Part shown: positions 42,143 through 51,627 of the stretch, one piece after another
How positions within the stretch are numbered: position 1 is the stretch's first letter
Layout: each line of letters begins with the position of its first letter
NCBI GenBank assembly: GCA_902786465.1
Contig: CADACQ010000002.1
Coordinates: 62,001-126,000, forward strand
Source: an uncultured Eubacteriales bacterium
GTDB taxonomy: Bacteria > Bacillota > Clostridia > Christensenellales > CAG-138
Direction: 5' to 3'
Length of the DNA: 64,000 bases
Notes under the pieces: model-generated
The model's database searches: none
What the model was told of the DNA's origin: nothing
What the model saw: only the letters and a program-made list of their open reading frames with translations
Program-made: the position numbers and the translations under genes

Positions 42143-44149
42143 CTATCTCGTGGACAGCGCCATAAATAACTTGCTTTCCATGCAGCTGCGCCGCTTGACC
42201 TTGGAAACAGGCTCAAGGCCCGTTACCGGCTCGAAGAAGCCCAGCTCCTTGAAGATGAGGGCAGCGGCCCGTTCATCGTCCCGCTCGGGCAGCCGGCCGT
42301 CCCGGGCGTATTGGACCAGCGTCACGTACAGAGGGCGTAGCGCTTCCTCCGGCAAGCGGAAGGGGAAGAACCGAATGAGCTTCTGAGCACAGCGTCCCAG
42401 TGCTTGCCCGTCCGCCTCCTTCACCGCCCGCAAAAAAGCAGTTTCAATTATAGTATATTCCTGGCACGATTGCAAGCTTTTCCGCGGAGAAAGGCCCAAA
42501 CAAATCAGCTCGCAGGTCGATCGGCCGCGGAACGTGTTCTTCTGCAGGGTGCAGACGGTCTCCGCCCGTTCCGCATGGAGCCAGCGATCATAGTCTCCTC
42601 CCTGGGAAAAGCCAACCAACCGCAGCCGAGCGTCCCCATCGCTCAGGTAGCCGGCCACATGCTTCTTCCCCTGCCCCAGGTAACAGACGCCGGTCAGGTC
42701 CCCCTGCGTCAAGAACTGAGGCTCCGGGTTGCCCTGGCCGAAGGGGGCGAAAGCCTTGAGCTCCTCCCACAGCGCCACGGTGCAATCTTCCAGCGACAGC
42801 GCTTCTTCGAACCGAAGACTCTTCTGGGGCGGTCCCTCCGGCCGCTGATGCCCATAGGCTTCCTGCAGCAGGGCCCGGACCTGCTCCACCTCCTGCTCCC
42901 GCAGGGTCAGACCCGCCGCCCCGGCGTGGCCGCCGAACCGAATAAAGTGGTCCCTGGCTTCAAAGAGGAGAACGAACAAATCGATCTCCGGGATGCTCCG
43001 AGCCGAGCCGGTGAGCACCCCCGGCTCCACCTCGGTGAGCAGGATCACCGGCTTATAGTACATCTCCGTAAGACGCGCCGCCACGATGCCAATGACGCCT
43101 ACGTTCCAGCCCTTCCCTGAAATCAGGAGAAAGCTGTCCCGGCCGCCCTCCGGCTCCATAGCGAGGCATTCCGTCAGGATGCGCTGCTCCTCGTTCCGCC
43201 GGGCTTGATTGTTCTCGTTCAGTTCCAAAGCCAAGACCGAAGCCCGGTCCGGATCATCTTCCACCAGCAGCTGGAACGCCGTATCGGCTTTCCCCATGCG
43301 GCCCGCCGCATTGAGCCGAGGCGCGATCAGAAAGCTCAACGTGTTTTCCGTCACAGGGCCGTCCCCTGCTGCTGCCGCCTCCAGTAGGGCGGAAAGGCCC
43401 ACCTGATCTCGGACGAGAGGCAGACCTCGGGTCACCAAGACCCGGTTGCAGCCCATGAGCGACACCACGTCCGCCACCGTAGCTACGGCCACGAAGGGTA
43501 AATACGCCTCTCCCCCGCTGTCCTCTAATGCGCAGGCCAGGAGCCAGGCCACCCCCGCCCCGCACAGGTCGCCCACCCGGTCCCTAAAATCTCCCTCAGA
43601 CACGGACACCAGGGCGTCTGCTGCGGGCAGGTCGTCGCCGCTGCGATGGTGGTCCGTCACCACCACGGTCATGCCCAGCGAACGGGCGAGAGCCGTCTCC
43701 CGGATGGCGGAGATGCCGTTGTCCACGGTGATCAGCATGTCCGTCCCCGCCTGGGCCAGCTGCCGGATGGCGGTCTCGTTTAGGCCGTAGCCCTCCGTAT
43801 GCCGGGAGGGGATGTAGCAGCTCACGTCCGCCCCCAGCTTTTTCAGACACCGGTACAGGATGGCGGAGGCGCTGACCCCGTCGGCGTCGTAGTCGCCGTA
43901 GACGCAGATGCGCTTACCGTCCCGGATCGCCTGCCGAATACACGCCGCAGCCTCGGCCATTCCCCGCATCTCTCGCCAGTCGGGCAGAGGCTGCCGCTCC
44001 GGGTGCAGAAAGGCGTCGATCCGCTCCGGTGTATCCATCCCCCGGCGCAGCAGGGCGCGGACGGCCACGGGCGACAAGCCGAAGCGCCCGGACAGCCCCT
44101 CCACCAGCTGGGGATCGTATAGGGTTGGATCGCTGCAAATGAACTCCAT
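42143..44149 (-). CDS. recJ: Single-stranded-DNA-specific exonuclease RecJ
   Basis: A 668-residue DHH-family 5'-3' exonuclease for repair. Metal motifs are VYGDYDADGVSASAIL, VVTDHHRSGD and later acidic and His residues; DHHA1 is seen in IRFGGHAGAAGLTL. An OB-fold and an extra C-terminal domain (about residues 570-668) extend it beyond E. coli RecJ, as in other Firmicutes. It is the first gene of the recJ-apt-rel-dtd-MBL-hemZ run. Confidence 0.95.
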   Translation of the reverse strand: MEFICSDPTLYDPQLVEGLSGRFGLSPVAVRALLRRGMDTPERIDAFLHPERQPLPDWREMRGMAEAAACIRQAIRDGKRICVYGDYDADGVSASAILYRCLKKLGADVSCYIPSRHTEGYGLNETAIRQLAQAGTDMLITVDNGISAIRETALARSLGMTVVVTDHHRSGDDLPAADALVSVSEGDFRDRVGDLCGAGVAWLLACALEDSGGEAYLPFVAVATVADVVSLMGCNRVLVTRGLPLVRDQVGLSALLEAAAAGDGPVTENTLSFLIAPRLNAAGRMGKADTAFQLLVEDDPDRASVLALELNENNQARRNEEQRILTECLAMEPEGGRDSFLLISGKGWNVGVIGIVAARLTEMYYKPVILLTEVEPGVLTGSARSIPEIDLFVLLFEARDHFIRFGGHAGAAGLTLREQEVEQVRALLQEAYGHQRPEGPPQKSLRFEEALSLEDCTVALWEELKAFAPFGQGNPEPQFLTQGDLTGVCYLGQGKKHVAGYLSDGDARLRLVGFSQGGDYDRWLHAERAETVCTLQKNTFRGRSTCELICLGLSPRKSLQSCQEYTIIETAFLRAVKEADGQALGRCAQKLIRFFPFRLPEEALRPLYVTLVQYARDGRLPERDDERAAALIFKELGFFEPVTGLEPVSKVKRRSCMESKLFMALSTR

Positions 44150-44164
44150 GGGCTTATTCTACTG

Positions 44165-44198
44165 GAAAAGGGCTTCTTCCGCAAGAGGAAGAAGCCCT
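44165..44198 (-). terminator. Terminator of ackA
   Basis: Minus strand: AGGGCTTCTTCC / GGAAGAAGCCCT, a perfect 12-bp stem with a 6-base loop, followed by TTTTCC. Confidence 0.85.
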
Positions 44199-44215
44199 CA
44201 AAGATAGACCGTTCT

Positions 44216-45397
44216 TTAGCAGGCCAGCTCGGCGGTGTCCCGGGCGATAGCCATCTCTTCGTCCGTGGGGATGACGAAGACCTTGACCTTGCTCTCAGGC
44301 TTGCTGATGCAGATCTCCTCGCCACGAGGACCGTTCCGGTTGTACTCCACGTCGGGGATGACGCCCAGGAACTCCATGTTGCTGAGGACCTTCTCGCGGA
44401 CGCCCTTGTCGTTCTCGCCCACGCCGGCGGTGAACACGATGGCGTCCACTCCGCCCATGGCGGCGGCATAGGCGCCGATGTACTTCTTCACGGCGTACAC
44501 GAACATATCGAGGGCCAGCTGCGCCCGCTCGTTGCCTTCCGCCGCGGCGGCGCCCAGATCACGGAAGTCGGAGGACACGCCGGAAATGCCCAGCATGCCG
44601 CTCTTCTTGTTCATGATGTTGTCCATCTCGGCGGCGGTGATGTTCATCCGCTTCATAAGATAGGGCAGGATGGCCGGATCGATGCTGCCGCAGCGGGTGC
44701 CCATGGGCAGGCCTTCCAGGGGCGTGAGGCCCATGGAGGTGTCCACGCATTTGCCAGCCACGGAGCAAGAGATGGAGGAACCGTTGCCCAGATGGCAGGT
44801 GATGACCTTGGCGTTGGGGTTGCCCAGGAGCTTCAGAGCGCGGCCCGTCACGTACTTGTGGGAGGTGCCGTGGAAGCCGTAGCGGCGGACGCCGTACTGC
44901 TTATAGAGCTCGTAGGGCAGGGCGTACATGAAGTGGGAGGGCTCCATGCCCTGGCCCCAGGCGGTGTCGAACACGCCCACCATGGGGGTGTCGGGCAGGG
45001 CAGCCTGGCAACCGGCGATGCCCATCAGGTTGGCGGGATTGTGCAGGGGCCCCAGGGGGATGCACTCCTTCATGGCCTCAATGACGTCGTCGTTGATGAT
45101 GACGGAACCGGAGAACTTCTCTCCGCCATGGACCATACGGTGGCCCACCGCGGCGATCTCGGACATATCCTTGATGACGCCCACCTTGGCGTCGGTCAGG
45201 ATTTCCAGCACCATCTTGATGGCCACTTCGTGGTTGGGCATGTCCTTCTGGATCTCCACTTTGTCGCCGTTGGAGGGCTTGTAGGTGAGCATGCTGCCGT
45301 CGATGCCGATGCGCTCGCAAAGGCCCTTGGCGATGACGGTCTCGGTGTCGATGTCGATGAGCTGATACTTGAGGGAGGAGCTGCCGGCGTTGATAAC
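44216..45397 (-). pseudogene. ackA: Acetate kinase coding region lacking its start codon
   Basis: The acetate kinase frame is complete from [13 protein letters not shown] to the stop, about 393 residues, with [29 protein letters not shown] and [14 protein letters not shown] in place. The family normally begins M-K-V-L before VINAGSSS. Here those codons, the start, any ribosome binding site and the pta stop are absent: the sequence runs from the last pta codon straight into GTT ATC AAC. No ATG, GTG or TTG lies in frame nearby. Expression would need a -1 frameshift from pta. The cause is either a real deletion or an assembly or sequencing error. Confidence 0.8.
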
Positions 45398-46392
45398 TGA
45401 GCCTGGACGGCGGTGATGGCCACCAGGGACACGATGTCCTCGATGGAGCAGCCGCGGCTCAGGTCGTTGATGGGGGCGGCGAAGCCCTGGCTGACGGGGC
45501 CGATGGCCTCCGCGCCGCCCAGCCGCTGGACCAGCTTGTAGCCGATGTTGCCGGACTGCAGATCGGGGAAGATCAGGATGTTCGCCTTGCCGGCCACGGG
45601 GCTGCCGGGGCACTTGAGGTTGCCCACCTTGGAAACCAGGGCGGCGTCGGCCTGCATCTCGCCGTCCACCATGAGATCGGGATTGAGTTCCTTCACCTTG
45701 GCGGTGGCGGCGGCTACCTTGTCCACGTTCTCGTGCTTGGCGGAGCCCTTGGTGGAAAAGCTCAGCATGGCCACGCGGGGCTCCTTGAAGTCCAGCAGGA
45801 CCTTGGCGTTCTCCGCAGTGCAGAGGGCGATCTCGGCCAGCTGATCGGCGTCGGGGTTGATATTGATGGCGCAGTCGCCGAAGAGAATGGTGCCGTCCTC
45901 CCCGTAGGACTTGTCCTTCACCTGCATGATGAAGAAGCTGGAGATGGTCTTGATGCCGGGGCGCATCTTCACGATCTGGAGGCCCGGACGGAGGGTGTTG
46001 CCGGTGGTGTTGATGGCGCCGGAAACGAAGCCGTCGGCCTTCTTGTCCTTCACCATCATGGCGGCGAAGAACAGGGGGTCCTTCATGGTGACGGCGGCCT
46101 TCTCGGGGGTCACGCCCTTCAGCTTGCGCATCTCGTAGAACTTCTCCACGTAGGCGGGATAGAGCTCATGGTTCTCAGGATCGATGATGTCGATGCCGGC
46201 GATATCCGCGTTGTACTGGGCGGCGATGGCGGCGATCTTTTCGGGCTTGCCAAACAGAGTGACATCAGCAAGGCCCTGCTCCTTGATGATGGCGGCGGCC
46301 TGGACGGTGCGCTCCTCCTCTCCCTCGGGGAGAAGGATGTGCTGCTTGTTGGCTTTGGCTTTGGCTTTGATGCCTTCGATCAATGATGACAT
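45196..46392 (-). CDS. pta: Phosphate acetyltransferase, with abnormal read-through tail
   Basis: Pta converts acetyl-CoA and phosphate to acetyl phosphate. The first 332 residues (46392 to about 45397) are a normal Pta: [55 protein letters not shown], and the C-terminal [21 protein letters not shown] where the family ends. The frame then continues for 66 residues of Ser/Pro/Ala-rich sequence that is only the shadow of ackA. GGAGGG lies 10 bases before ATG 46392. The unusual tail is caused by the loss of the pta stop at the pta-ackA junction. Confidence 0.88.
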   Translation of the reverse strand: MSSLIEGIKAKAKANKQHILLPEGEEERTVQAAAIIKEQGLADVTLFGKPEKIAAIAAQYNADIAGIDIIDPENHELYPAYVEKFYEMRKLKGVTPEKAAVTMKDPLFFAAMMVKDKKADGFVSGAINTTGNTLRPGLQIVKMRPGIKTISSFFIMQVKDKSYGEDGTILFGDCAININPDADQLAEIALCTAENAKVLLDFKEPRVAMLSFSTKGSAKHENVDKVAAATAKVKELNPDLMVDGEMQADAALVSKVGNLKCPGSPVAGKANILIFPDLQSGNIGYKLVQRLGGAEAIGPVSQGFAAPINDLSRGCSIEDIVSLVAITAVQAQLSTPAAPPSSISSSTSTPRPSSPRAFASASASTAACSPTSPPTATKWRSRRTCPTTKWPSRWCWKS

Positions 46393-46514
46393 GTCGTTTT
46401 AACCCTCCAAAATAAATTTCTATTCGATTCTACCACAAACGAAAGAATAATGGTATACTTATTTCAGAAAATTTCACCGCATATTTCTTTTGGCGGCAAA
46501 GGAGCGTATATACC

Positions 46515-47717
46515 ATGCGTGTCGTAGGCGTTATCGCGGAATACAACCCCCTGCACAACGGGCACATCTACCATCTCGAACAGGCGAAGCGGAAGACTGG
46601 CGCTTCCTATTGCATCGTCATTATGTCGGGCAACTTCGTCCAGCGGGGCGAACCCGCCTGCACGGACAAGTTCACCCGGGCCCAGTGGGCGCTGGAGGCC
46701 GGGGCGGATCTGGTGATCGAGCTCCCCACCGTGTTCGCCAACGCTTCGGCGGAGCGGTTCGCCGAGGGCGGCGTGCGGCTGCTGCACGCCATGGGCCTGG
46801 TGACGGACCTGGCCTTCGGGGCGGAGCAGGGGGATATCGCCAAGCTCAGCCAGCTGGCGGATTATCTTGCCGAGGAGCCGCCCGAATTCAAATCCTATCT
46901 CCAATACCATCTGAAGATGGGCGAAAGCTTCCCCCGGGCCCGGTACGAAGCCCTGCAGGACATGGGCGCCGATCCGGAGCTTCTCTCAGAGCTGGTGAAG
47001 CCCAACAATATCCTGGCCATGGAGTATCTTCGGTCCATCCATAAGTACGCCCCGGAGATCTGCCCGGTGCCCATTGAGCGCATCGGCGGCGGGTACAACG
47101 ACGACTATCTCACGGGCGAATACTCCTCCGCCACCGCCATCCGCGCTGCCATCCGGGAGGGCAACACCCAGGTGCTGTCCACCATGCCTCTGTTCGTGTC
47201 CGGGGCCATGCAGTTCGATCCCCAGTTCCCCCTGACCGTCAACGACGTGGGGGACATGATGCTCTACAAGTTCCGGCTCATGGGGCCAGAGGACGTGCAG
47301 CGGCTCCCCGACGTGCGGGAGGGGTTCGAACAGAACCTGCTGAAGGCGGCCCGCACCGCCGTGGACGCGGAGAGCTTCTTCGAGGCGGTGAAGACCAAGC
47401 GGTACACCATGGCCCGGGTCAAGCGCATCGGCATGAGCGCCCTGCTGGATGTGAGCGAAGAGCTGGTGGAAGATATGTCCAGCGACGATGCCAACCTATA
47501 CTTCCGGGTTCTGGGCCTCAGGCGTGACGCCCGGTCCCTCCTCTCCGCCATCGCCACCATCAGCAAGACGCCCCTCATCATGCGCAACGCCGACATCAGC
47601 AAGTGCACGGACGTGGCTCGGGAATCCCTCAAGGTGGATGCCCTCAGCACGGACATCCTCTCCTATGCACTAAGAAAGCCGCTCCACCGGGACAGCGAAG
47701 CGGCCATACTCGTGTAA
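46515..47717 (+). CDS. tmcAL: tRNA(Met) cytidine acetate ligase (TmcAL, YlbM)
   Basis: A 400-residue nucleotidyltransferase-like enzyme that uses ATP and acetate to acetylate the wobble cytidine of elongator tRNA-Met. The N-terminal GVIAEYNPLHNGHIYHLE carries the HxGH nucleotide motif; SGNFVQRGEPACTDKFTRAQ, ELPTVFANASAERFAEGGV and SATAIRAAIREG are characteristic. It is divergent from pta-ackA, whose products include acetate and ATP, and lies beside ylbK and ylbJ as in Bacillus. Confidence 0.92.
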   Translation: MRVVGVIAEYNPLHNGHIYHLEQAKRKTGASYCIVIMSGNFVQRGEPACTDKFTRAQWALEAGADLVIELPTVFANASAERFAEGGVRLLHAMGLVTDLAFGAEQGDIAKLSQLADYLAEEPPEFKSYLQYHLKMGESFPRARYEALQDMGADPELLSELVKPNNILAMEYLRSIHKYAPEICPVPIERIGGGYNDDYLTGEYSSATAIRAAIREGNTQVLSTMPLFVSGAMQFDPQFPLTVNDVGDMMLYKFRLMGPEDVQRLPDVREGFEQNLLKAARTAVDAESFFEAVKTKRYTMARVKRIGMSALLDVSEELVEDMSSDDANLYFRVLGLRRDARSLLSAIATISKTPLIMRNADISKCTDVARESLKVDALSTDILSYALRKPLHRDSEAAILV

Positions 47718-47722
47718 TGAAA

Positions 47723-48562
47723 TCAAGCCAATTCCTGGCCTCCCGCGGGGAGGCCTTCTTGTTGTATCAACTCGGGCATGTCCAGGCCCAGCAGCTCCCG
47801 GATCCGGGGCAAAGCCTCCAGGGTCTTCTGCCGACCGGCCGAAACGCTCTCCTCGTAACCATTTATCTTCAAGAGGCCCATGAAGGAAGCGTCGGGGCGG
47901 ATGACCACGTCCCCCTTGTCCACCTGCTGGCGAGTGAGCCTGGCCTGCATGATGTCCGTGGACCGGCGCAGGATATCCACCGGCGAGGGGTGCTCGGGAT
48001 CGAAGAAGTTCCGCTTGATGCCTAAATCGGAGGTGATGACCACGTCCACGCCCTGCGCCCGCAGCACGTCCACGGGCAGCTCCTCGATGACGCCCCCGTC
48101 CACATAGTAGTGGCCGTCGATCAGGGCCGGGGTGAACACGCCCGGCACCGCCATGCTGGCCCGGACGGCCTTATGGAGCTTGCCCTCCTCGAACACCTTC
48201 ATCTCCCCGGAAACGAGATCGGTGGCGATGCAGAGGAAGGGTATCCGGGTCTCCCCGAAGGACAGATCGTGGGTCAGGGTCATGACCACCTCCTCGATCT
48301 TGTCGCCGCTCAAAAAGCCGCCCTGGATGGGGATGCCCAAGTCGATGATGGTCTTGGCGTCCACCGTGCCCAGATACTTTTCCAGCAGGTACAGGTTGGT
48401 CCCGGCGGCGTAGATGGCGCCGAAGATGGCCCCGGCGCTGCAGCCGGATATGACGTCGGGCACGATGCCGTTCTCCTCCAGCACCTGCAGCACCCCCACG
48501 TGAGCGAGGCCCCTGGCCCCGCCGGACCCCAGGCAGAGGCCCACTTTCTTTCCGTTTATCAT
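47723..48562 (-). CDS. ylbK: Patatin-like phospholipase (YlbK/RssA type)
   Basis: A 279-residue patatin-fold hydrolase. It has the oxyanion loop LGSGGARGLAHVG near residue 11, the nucleophile motif ISGCSAGAIFG (Ser near 42), and the catalytic Asp in YYVDGGVIEELP. It would cleave lipid acyl esters; the target is unknown. The gene order ylbM-ylbK-ylbJ matches Bacillus, which supports the symbol. Its 3' end contains the terminator of the converging tmcAL gene. Confidence 0.88.
   Translation of the reverse strand: MINGKKVGLCLGSGGARGLAHVGVLQVLEENGIVPDVISGCSAGAIFGAIYAAGTNLYLLEKYLGTVDAKTIIDLGIPIQGGFLSGDKIEEVVMTLTHDLSFGETRIPFLCIATDLVSGEMKVFEEGKLHKAVRASMAVPGVFTPALIDGHYYVDGGVIEELPVDVLRAQGVDVVITSDLGIKRNFFDPEHPSPVDILRRSTDIMQARLTRQQVDKGDVVIRPDASFMGLLKINGYEESVSAGRQKTLEALPRIRELLGLDMPELIQQEGLPAGGQELA
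47737..47764 (+). terminator. Terminator of tmcAL
   Basis: GGCCTCCC / GGGAGGCC around a GCG loop, followed by TTCTTGTTG. It lies within the last codons of ylbK on the other strand. Confidence 0.7.
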
Positions 48563-48596
48563 GAATCCTTACGCTCCTTCGTCCATACAGTGAACC

Positions 48597-49619
48597 ATGA
48601 ACCACCTGCTGCCCATCGCGCCCATCCTGCTGCTGCTTGCGCTGCTGCTCTCGCCCGCGGCCGCTTTAGCCGGAGCCAAGCAGGGCCTTTCCCTGTGGTG
48701 GGGCAGCGTGTTCCCTTCCCTGTTGCCCAGCTTCATCTGTCTGAAGCTGGCCCAGAAGCTGGGGCTGCTTCGGCTTTGTGGCCGCCACCCAAGGGGCCAG
48801 CTGGCCGCCGTCATAGGCTTTTCCCTCCTGTCCGGCGCGCCCAACGGGGCTAATCTCCTCCATGCTCTCGTGGAGGACGGCAGCCTTTCTTCCCGGGACG
48901 GGGCCAGGCTCCTGCCCGTCGTCAACGGCGTGGGCCCGGTGTTTCTGCTCTCCATCATAGCATCGGAACTGCTGAAAAACAAGGCCCTGTTCCTGCCTAT
49001 GGCCGCCGCCTTCTACGGGTGCGCCATGCTCCTGTCTTTCCCCTTTTTTCTGCGGCGGAATAGATCGGATCGTGTCCGCGACAGGGTGCCGTCCATGCCC
49101 TTCGCGGACGCCCTCGCAACCGCCATCGAGGAGAGCATGCTGGACATGCTGCGCATCGGCGGCTGCATCCTGTTCGCCTGCACCCTGCTGTCCGTGATGC
49201 GGCCTTTTTTGACCAGCGCGGCAGCCTCCGCCGCTGCAGCTGGGGCCATGGAGATCAGCGCCGGCGCGTCGGCCATGGCAGCCCTGTCCCTGCCCCTGCG
49301 TGTGAAGGCCAGCCTGTTGATCGGGGCCGCGGCCTTCGGGGGCCTGTCCCTGGGGCTCCAGACCCTGTGTTGTTTTCCTGGTTTGAAGCTGATCCCATAC
49401 CTGCTCAAAAAGCTGCTCTACGGGGCGCTGGTGGGCCTAGTCTGCTATGCGCTCTTCCCCCTGTTCCCCGGAGTGGCCGCCGCCTTCGCCAGCCGTCAGG
49501 ATGTGCTGCAGCGGGGCCTGTCCCTCAGCGCCCTCATCCTCTCCTCCGCCCTCTCCGCAGCGTTCATAGGGGTCCTCTCCCTCATGATCGGCCCGCGAAA
49601 CACAAATCACCTGAAATAA
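48597..49619 (+). CDS. ylbJ: Sporulation integral membrane protein YlbJ
   Basis: A 340-residue polytopic membrane protein with nucleoside-recognition-like segments. GLSLWWGSVFPSLLPSFIC, GFSLLSGAPNGANLLHALVE and MLRIGGCILFACTL are in YlbJ positions. In Bacillus the gene is SigE-controlled and needed for heat-resistant spores; that role here is inferred from the family and from the sigG gene in this window. It is divergent from ylbK with a 34-base gap, so their promoters must overlap. Confidence 0.9.
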   Translation: MNHLLPIAPILLLLALLLSPAAALAGAKQGLSLWWGSVFPSLLPSFICLKLAQKLGLLRLCGRHPRGQLAAVIGFSLLSGAPNGANLLHALVEDGSLSSRDGARLLPVVNGVGPVFLLSIIASELLKNKALFLPMAAAFYGCAMLLSFPFFLRRNRSDRVRDRVPSMPFADALATAIEESMLDMLRIGGCILFACTLLSVMRPFLTSAAASAAAAGAMEISAGASAMAALSLPLRVKASLLIGAAAFGGLSLGLQTLCCFPGLKLIPYLLKKLLYGALVGLVCYALFPLFPGVAAAFASRQDVLQRGLSLSALILSSALSAAFIGVLSLMIGPRNTNHLK

Positions 49620-49634
49620 TCTTGCAAATGACGG

Positions 49635-49663
49635 TTGCCTTTTTCGTGTATTTTGGGTATACT
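49635..49663 (+). promoter_or_regulatory. Sigma-A promoter of guaB
   Basis: TTGCCT, a 17-base spacer and TATACT, 27 bases before the guaB start. The short leader leaves no room for a purine riboswitch. Confidence 0.7.
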
Positions 49664-49690
49664 TAGTCAAATCATTTTGAGGAGGGCATC

Positions 49691-51196
49691 ATGGCATACT
49701 ATTTCAGCGAACCGTCCCACACCTTCTCCGAGTATCTTCTCGTTCCCGGCTATTCTTCCTCCGCCTGCACCCCGCAGAACGTGTCCCTGGTGACCCCGAT
49801 CTGCAAGTTCCGGGTGGGCGAGACCCCTGCCCTGTCCATGAACATCCCCCTGGTGTCCGCCGTGATGCAGTCCGTGTCCGGTGAGAAGCTGGCGGCGGCC
49901 CTGGCCCGGGAAGGCGGCGTGTCCTTCATCTTCGTGTCCCAGCCTATCGAGAGCCAGGCGGCCATGGTCCGGGCGGTGAAGAAGTGCAAGTCCGGCTTCG
50001 TCCGCAGCGATTCCAATGTGACCCCCGATTCCACCCTTGGGGACGTGATCGCCCTGAAGGAGCGCACGGGCCACTCCACCATTGCCGTCACCGACGACGG
50101 CAGCCCCGACGGGAAGCTGGTAGGCATGGTCACCAGCCGGGATTACCGGGTGAGCCGCATGGGCCTCGACACCCCCGTCAGGGAGTTCATGACCCCCTTC
50201 TCCTCCCTGGTCTACGCCTACGAGGGCGTGAGCCTGAAGGAGGCCAACGACATCATCTGGGAGCACAAGCTCAACACCCTCCCCATCATTACCAAGGACG
50301 GCAACATGTCCGCCTTCGTGTTCCGCAAGGACTACGACGCCCACAAGGACAACCCCCTGGAGCTGCTGGACGACCATAAGCGGTACGTGGTAGGCGCGGG
50401 CGTCAACACCCGGGACTACGAGCAGCGGATCCCCGCCCTCATTGAAGCCGGGGCGGACGTGCTCTGCATCGACTCCTCCGAAGGCTTCACCGAGTGGCAG
50501 CAGCGGACCATCGACTTCGTCCGCCGGAACTACGGCGACTCCGTGAAGATCGGCGCGGGCAACGTGGTGGACGGGGACGGGTTCCGCTTCCTGGCCGAGG
50601 CGGGCGCCGATTTCGTGAAGGTGGGCATCGGCGGCGGCAGCATCTGCATCACCAGAGAGACCAAGGGCATCGGCCGGGGCCAGGCCACCGCCGTGCAGGA
50701 CGTGGCGGCCGCCCGGGACGAGTATCTGAAAAAGACCGGCATCTACGTGCCCGTGTGCGCCGACGGCGGCATCGTCCAGGATTATCACGTGACGCTGGCT
50801 CTCGCCATGGGCGCGGACTTCTGCATGCTGGGCCGGTACTTCGCCCGGTTCGACGAGAGCCCCACCAACAAGGTGCTCATCAACGGCAGCTACATGAAGG
50901 AATACTGGGGCGAGGGCAGCGCCCGGGCCCGGAACTGGCAGCGGTACGACAACGGCGGCGACAAGAAGCTGACCTTCGAAGAGGGCGTAGACTCCTACGT
51001 GCCCTACGCCGGTCCCCTCCACAACAACGTGGAGACTACCCTCCACAAGGTCCGGTCCACCATGTGCAACTGCGGCGCCACCACCATCGCCGAGCTTCGC
51101 GAAAAGGCTCGCCTGACGCTGGTCTCCCCCGCCTCCATGGTGGAAGGCGGCGCCCACGACGTGCTCCAGAAGGACAGCCGGTACTTCGCGAACTAA
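49691..51196 (+). CDS. guaB: Inosine-5'-monophosphate dehydrogenase
   Basis: A 501-residue enzyme making XMP from IMP with NAD+, the first step of GMP synthesis. The TIM barrel is interrupted by a CBS pair (about residues 100-225). The catalytic loop is [21 protein letters not shown] with the active cysteine; the usual GIGPGSICTTR has Pro changed to Gly and one Thr to Ile. This GIGRGQ form occurs in a subgroup of IMPDHs. GAGGAGG precedes the ATG. Confidence 0.95.
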   Translation: MAYYFSEPSHTFSEYLLVPGYSSSACTPQNVSLVTPICKFRVGETPALSMNIPLVSAVMQSVSGEKLAAALAREGGVSFIFVSQPIESQAAMVRAVKKCKSGFVRSDSNVTPDSTLGDVIALKERTGHSTIAVTDDGSPDGKLVGMVTSRDYRVSRMGLDTPVREFMTPFSSLVYAYEGVSLKEANDIIWEHKLNTLPIITKDGNMSAFVFRKDYDAHKDNPLELLDDHKRYVVGAGVNTRDYEQRIPALIEAGADVLCIDSSEGFTEWQQRTIDFVRRNYGDSVKIGAGNVVDGDGFRFLAEAGADFVKVGIGGGSICITRETKGIGRGQATAVQDVAAARDEYLKKTGIYVPVCADGGIVQDYHVTLALAMGADFCMLGRYFARFDESPTNKVLINGSYMKEYWGEGSARARNWQRYDNGGDKKLTFEEGVDSYVPYAGPLHNNVETTLHKVRSTMCNCGATTIAELREKARLTLVSPASMVEGGAHDVLQKDSRYFAN

Positions 51197-51223
51197 GCAC
51201 CTGTTTTTTCTCTGAAAAAGTTC

Positions 51224-51251
51224 TTGCTTTTTTCTCTCGGATGTGTATAAT
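51224..51251 (+). promoter_or_regulatory. Promoter of tRNA-Ala
   Basis: TTGCTT, a 16-base spacer and consensus TATAAT, 20 bases before the tRNA. Confidence 0.75.
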
Positions 51252-51270
51252 ACTTTATGCGTTCATTCGA

Positions 51271-51346
51271 GGGGCATTAGCACAGTTGGTAGCGCGCAAC
51301 GTTCGCAATGTTGAGGTCAGGGGTTCGAATCCCCTATGCTCCACCA
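51271..51346 (+). tRNA. tRNA-Ala (anticodon CGC)
   Basis: A full cloverleaf with encoded CCA. Acceptor GGGGCAT pairs with ATGCTCC and has the G3:U70 wobble that identifies alanine tRNAs. The anticodon stem CAACG/TGTTG carries loop TTCGCAA with anticodon CGC at 51304-51306. The T arm is AGGGG TTCGAAT CCCCT. The D stem has one A-C mismatch (GCAC/GCGC). It has its own promoter and terminator. Confidence 0.93.
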
Positions 51347-51382
51347 ATCAAAAAGGACACCCTGTTGGGTGTCCTTTTTGAT
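51347..51382 (+). terminator. Terminator of tRNA-Ala
   Basis: A perfect 16-bp inverted repeat with loop TGTT, containing GGACACCC / GGGTGTCC and a run of five T. It starts on the base after the tRNA CCA. Confidence 0.93.
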
Positions 51383-51394
51383 TAAATGAAATAA

Positions 51395-51499
51395 GGGGGA
51401 TTCGAACGGGTGCGGTAGTGAATGAAGCCCCAGTGGGGCTTCAGAGCCGCACCCCGACCAAGCCCGCAGGCGCGAATTCGAATCCCCTATGCTCCACCA
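51395..51499. repeat. tRNA-tail repeat with nested inverted repeats
   Basis: Bases 51477-51499 repeat the last 23 bases of the tRNA-Ala gene (51324-51346) exactly, from TTCGAATCCCC through CCACCA. The reverse complement of its first part, GGGGATTCGAA, lies at 51396-51406, making an 11-bp outer repeat. Inside are two more stems: GGGTGCGG / CCGCACCC (51408-51415, 51447-51454) and GAAGCCCC / GGGGCTTC (51424-51431, 51435-51442). The rest of the gap (to 51580) shows nothing else. The unit could be a small tRNA-derived mobile repeat or a scar of integration at the tRNA end. No integrase or transposase is nearby. Confidence 0.8.
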
Positions 51500-51580
51500 G
51501 CCATCAATACAGAATCACAAATGCATTTGAGAATCGCTCGGTATTTCGTTATTTTTTCAACATTTCATCCTTTGACTCTA

Positions 51581-51609
51581 TTGTCAAGCCTTCTCTTTTT
51601 TGATATAGT
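51581..51609 (+). promoter_or_regulatory. Sigma-A promoter of the DUF4364-pcrA-ligA unit
   Basis: TTGTCA, a 17-base spacer and TATAGT, 18 bases before the DUF4364 start. Confidence 0.7.
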
Positions 51610-51627
51610 ATTAAAGAATAGGGGGTA

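Noticed and set aside
45196..45396. A genuine 66-residue extra domain at the end of Pta
   Set aside because: The tail is Ser/Pro/Ala-rich shadow sequence of ackA, whose own frame is conserved there.
49667..51157. A 496-residue open frame on the minus strand opposite guaB
   Set aside because: Same antisense artefact; guaB on the plus strand has complete IMPDH motifs and a ribosome site.
51271..51499. A prophage or genomic island attachment site at tRNA-Ala
   Set aside because: The direct repeat is real, but the enclosed DNA is about 130 bases and holds no integrase or cargo, so I report it as a repeat rather than an island.
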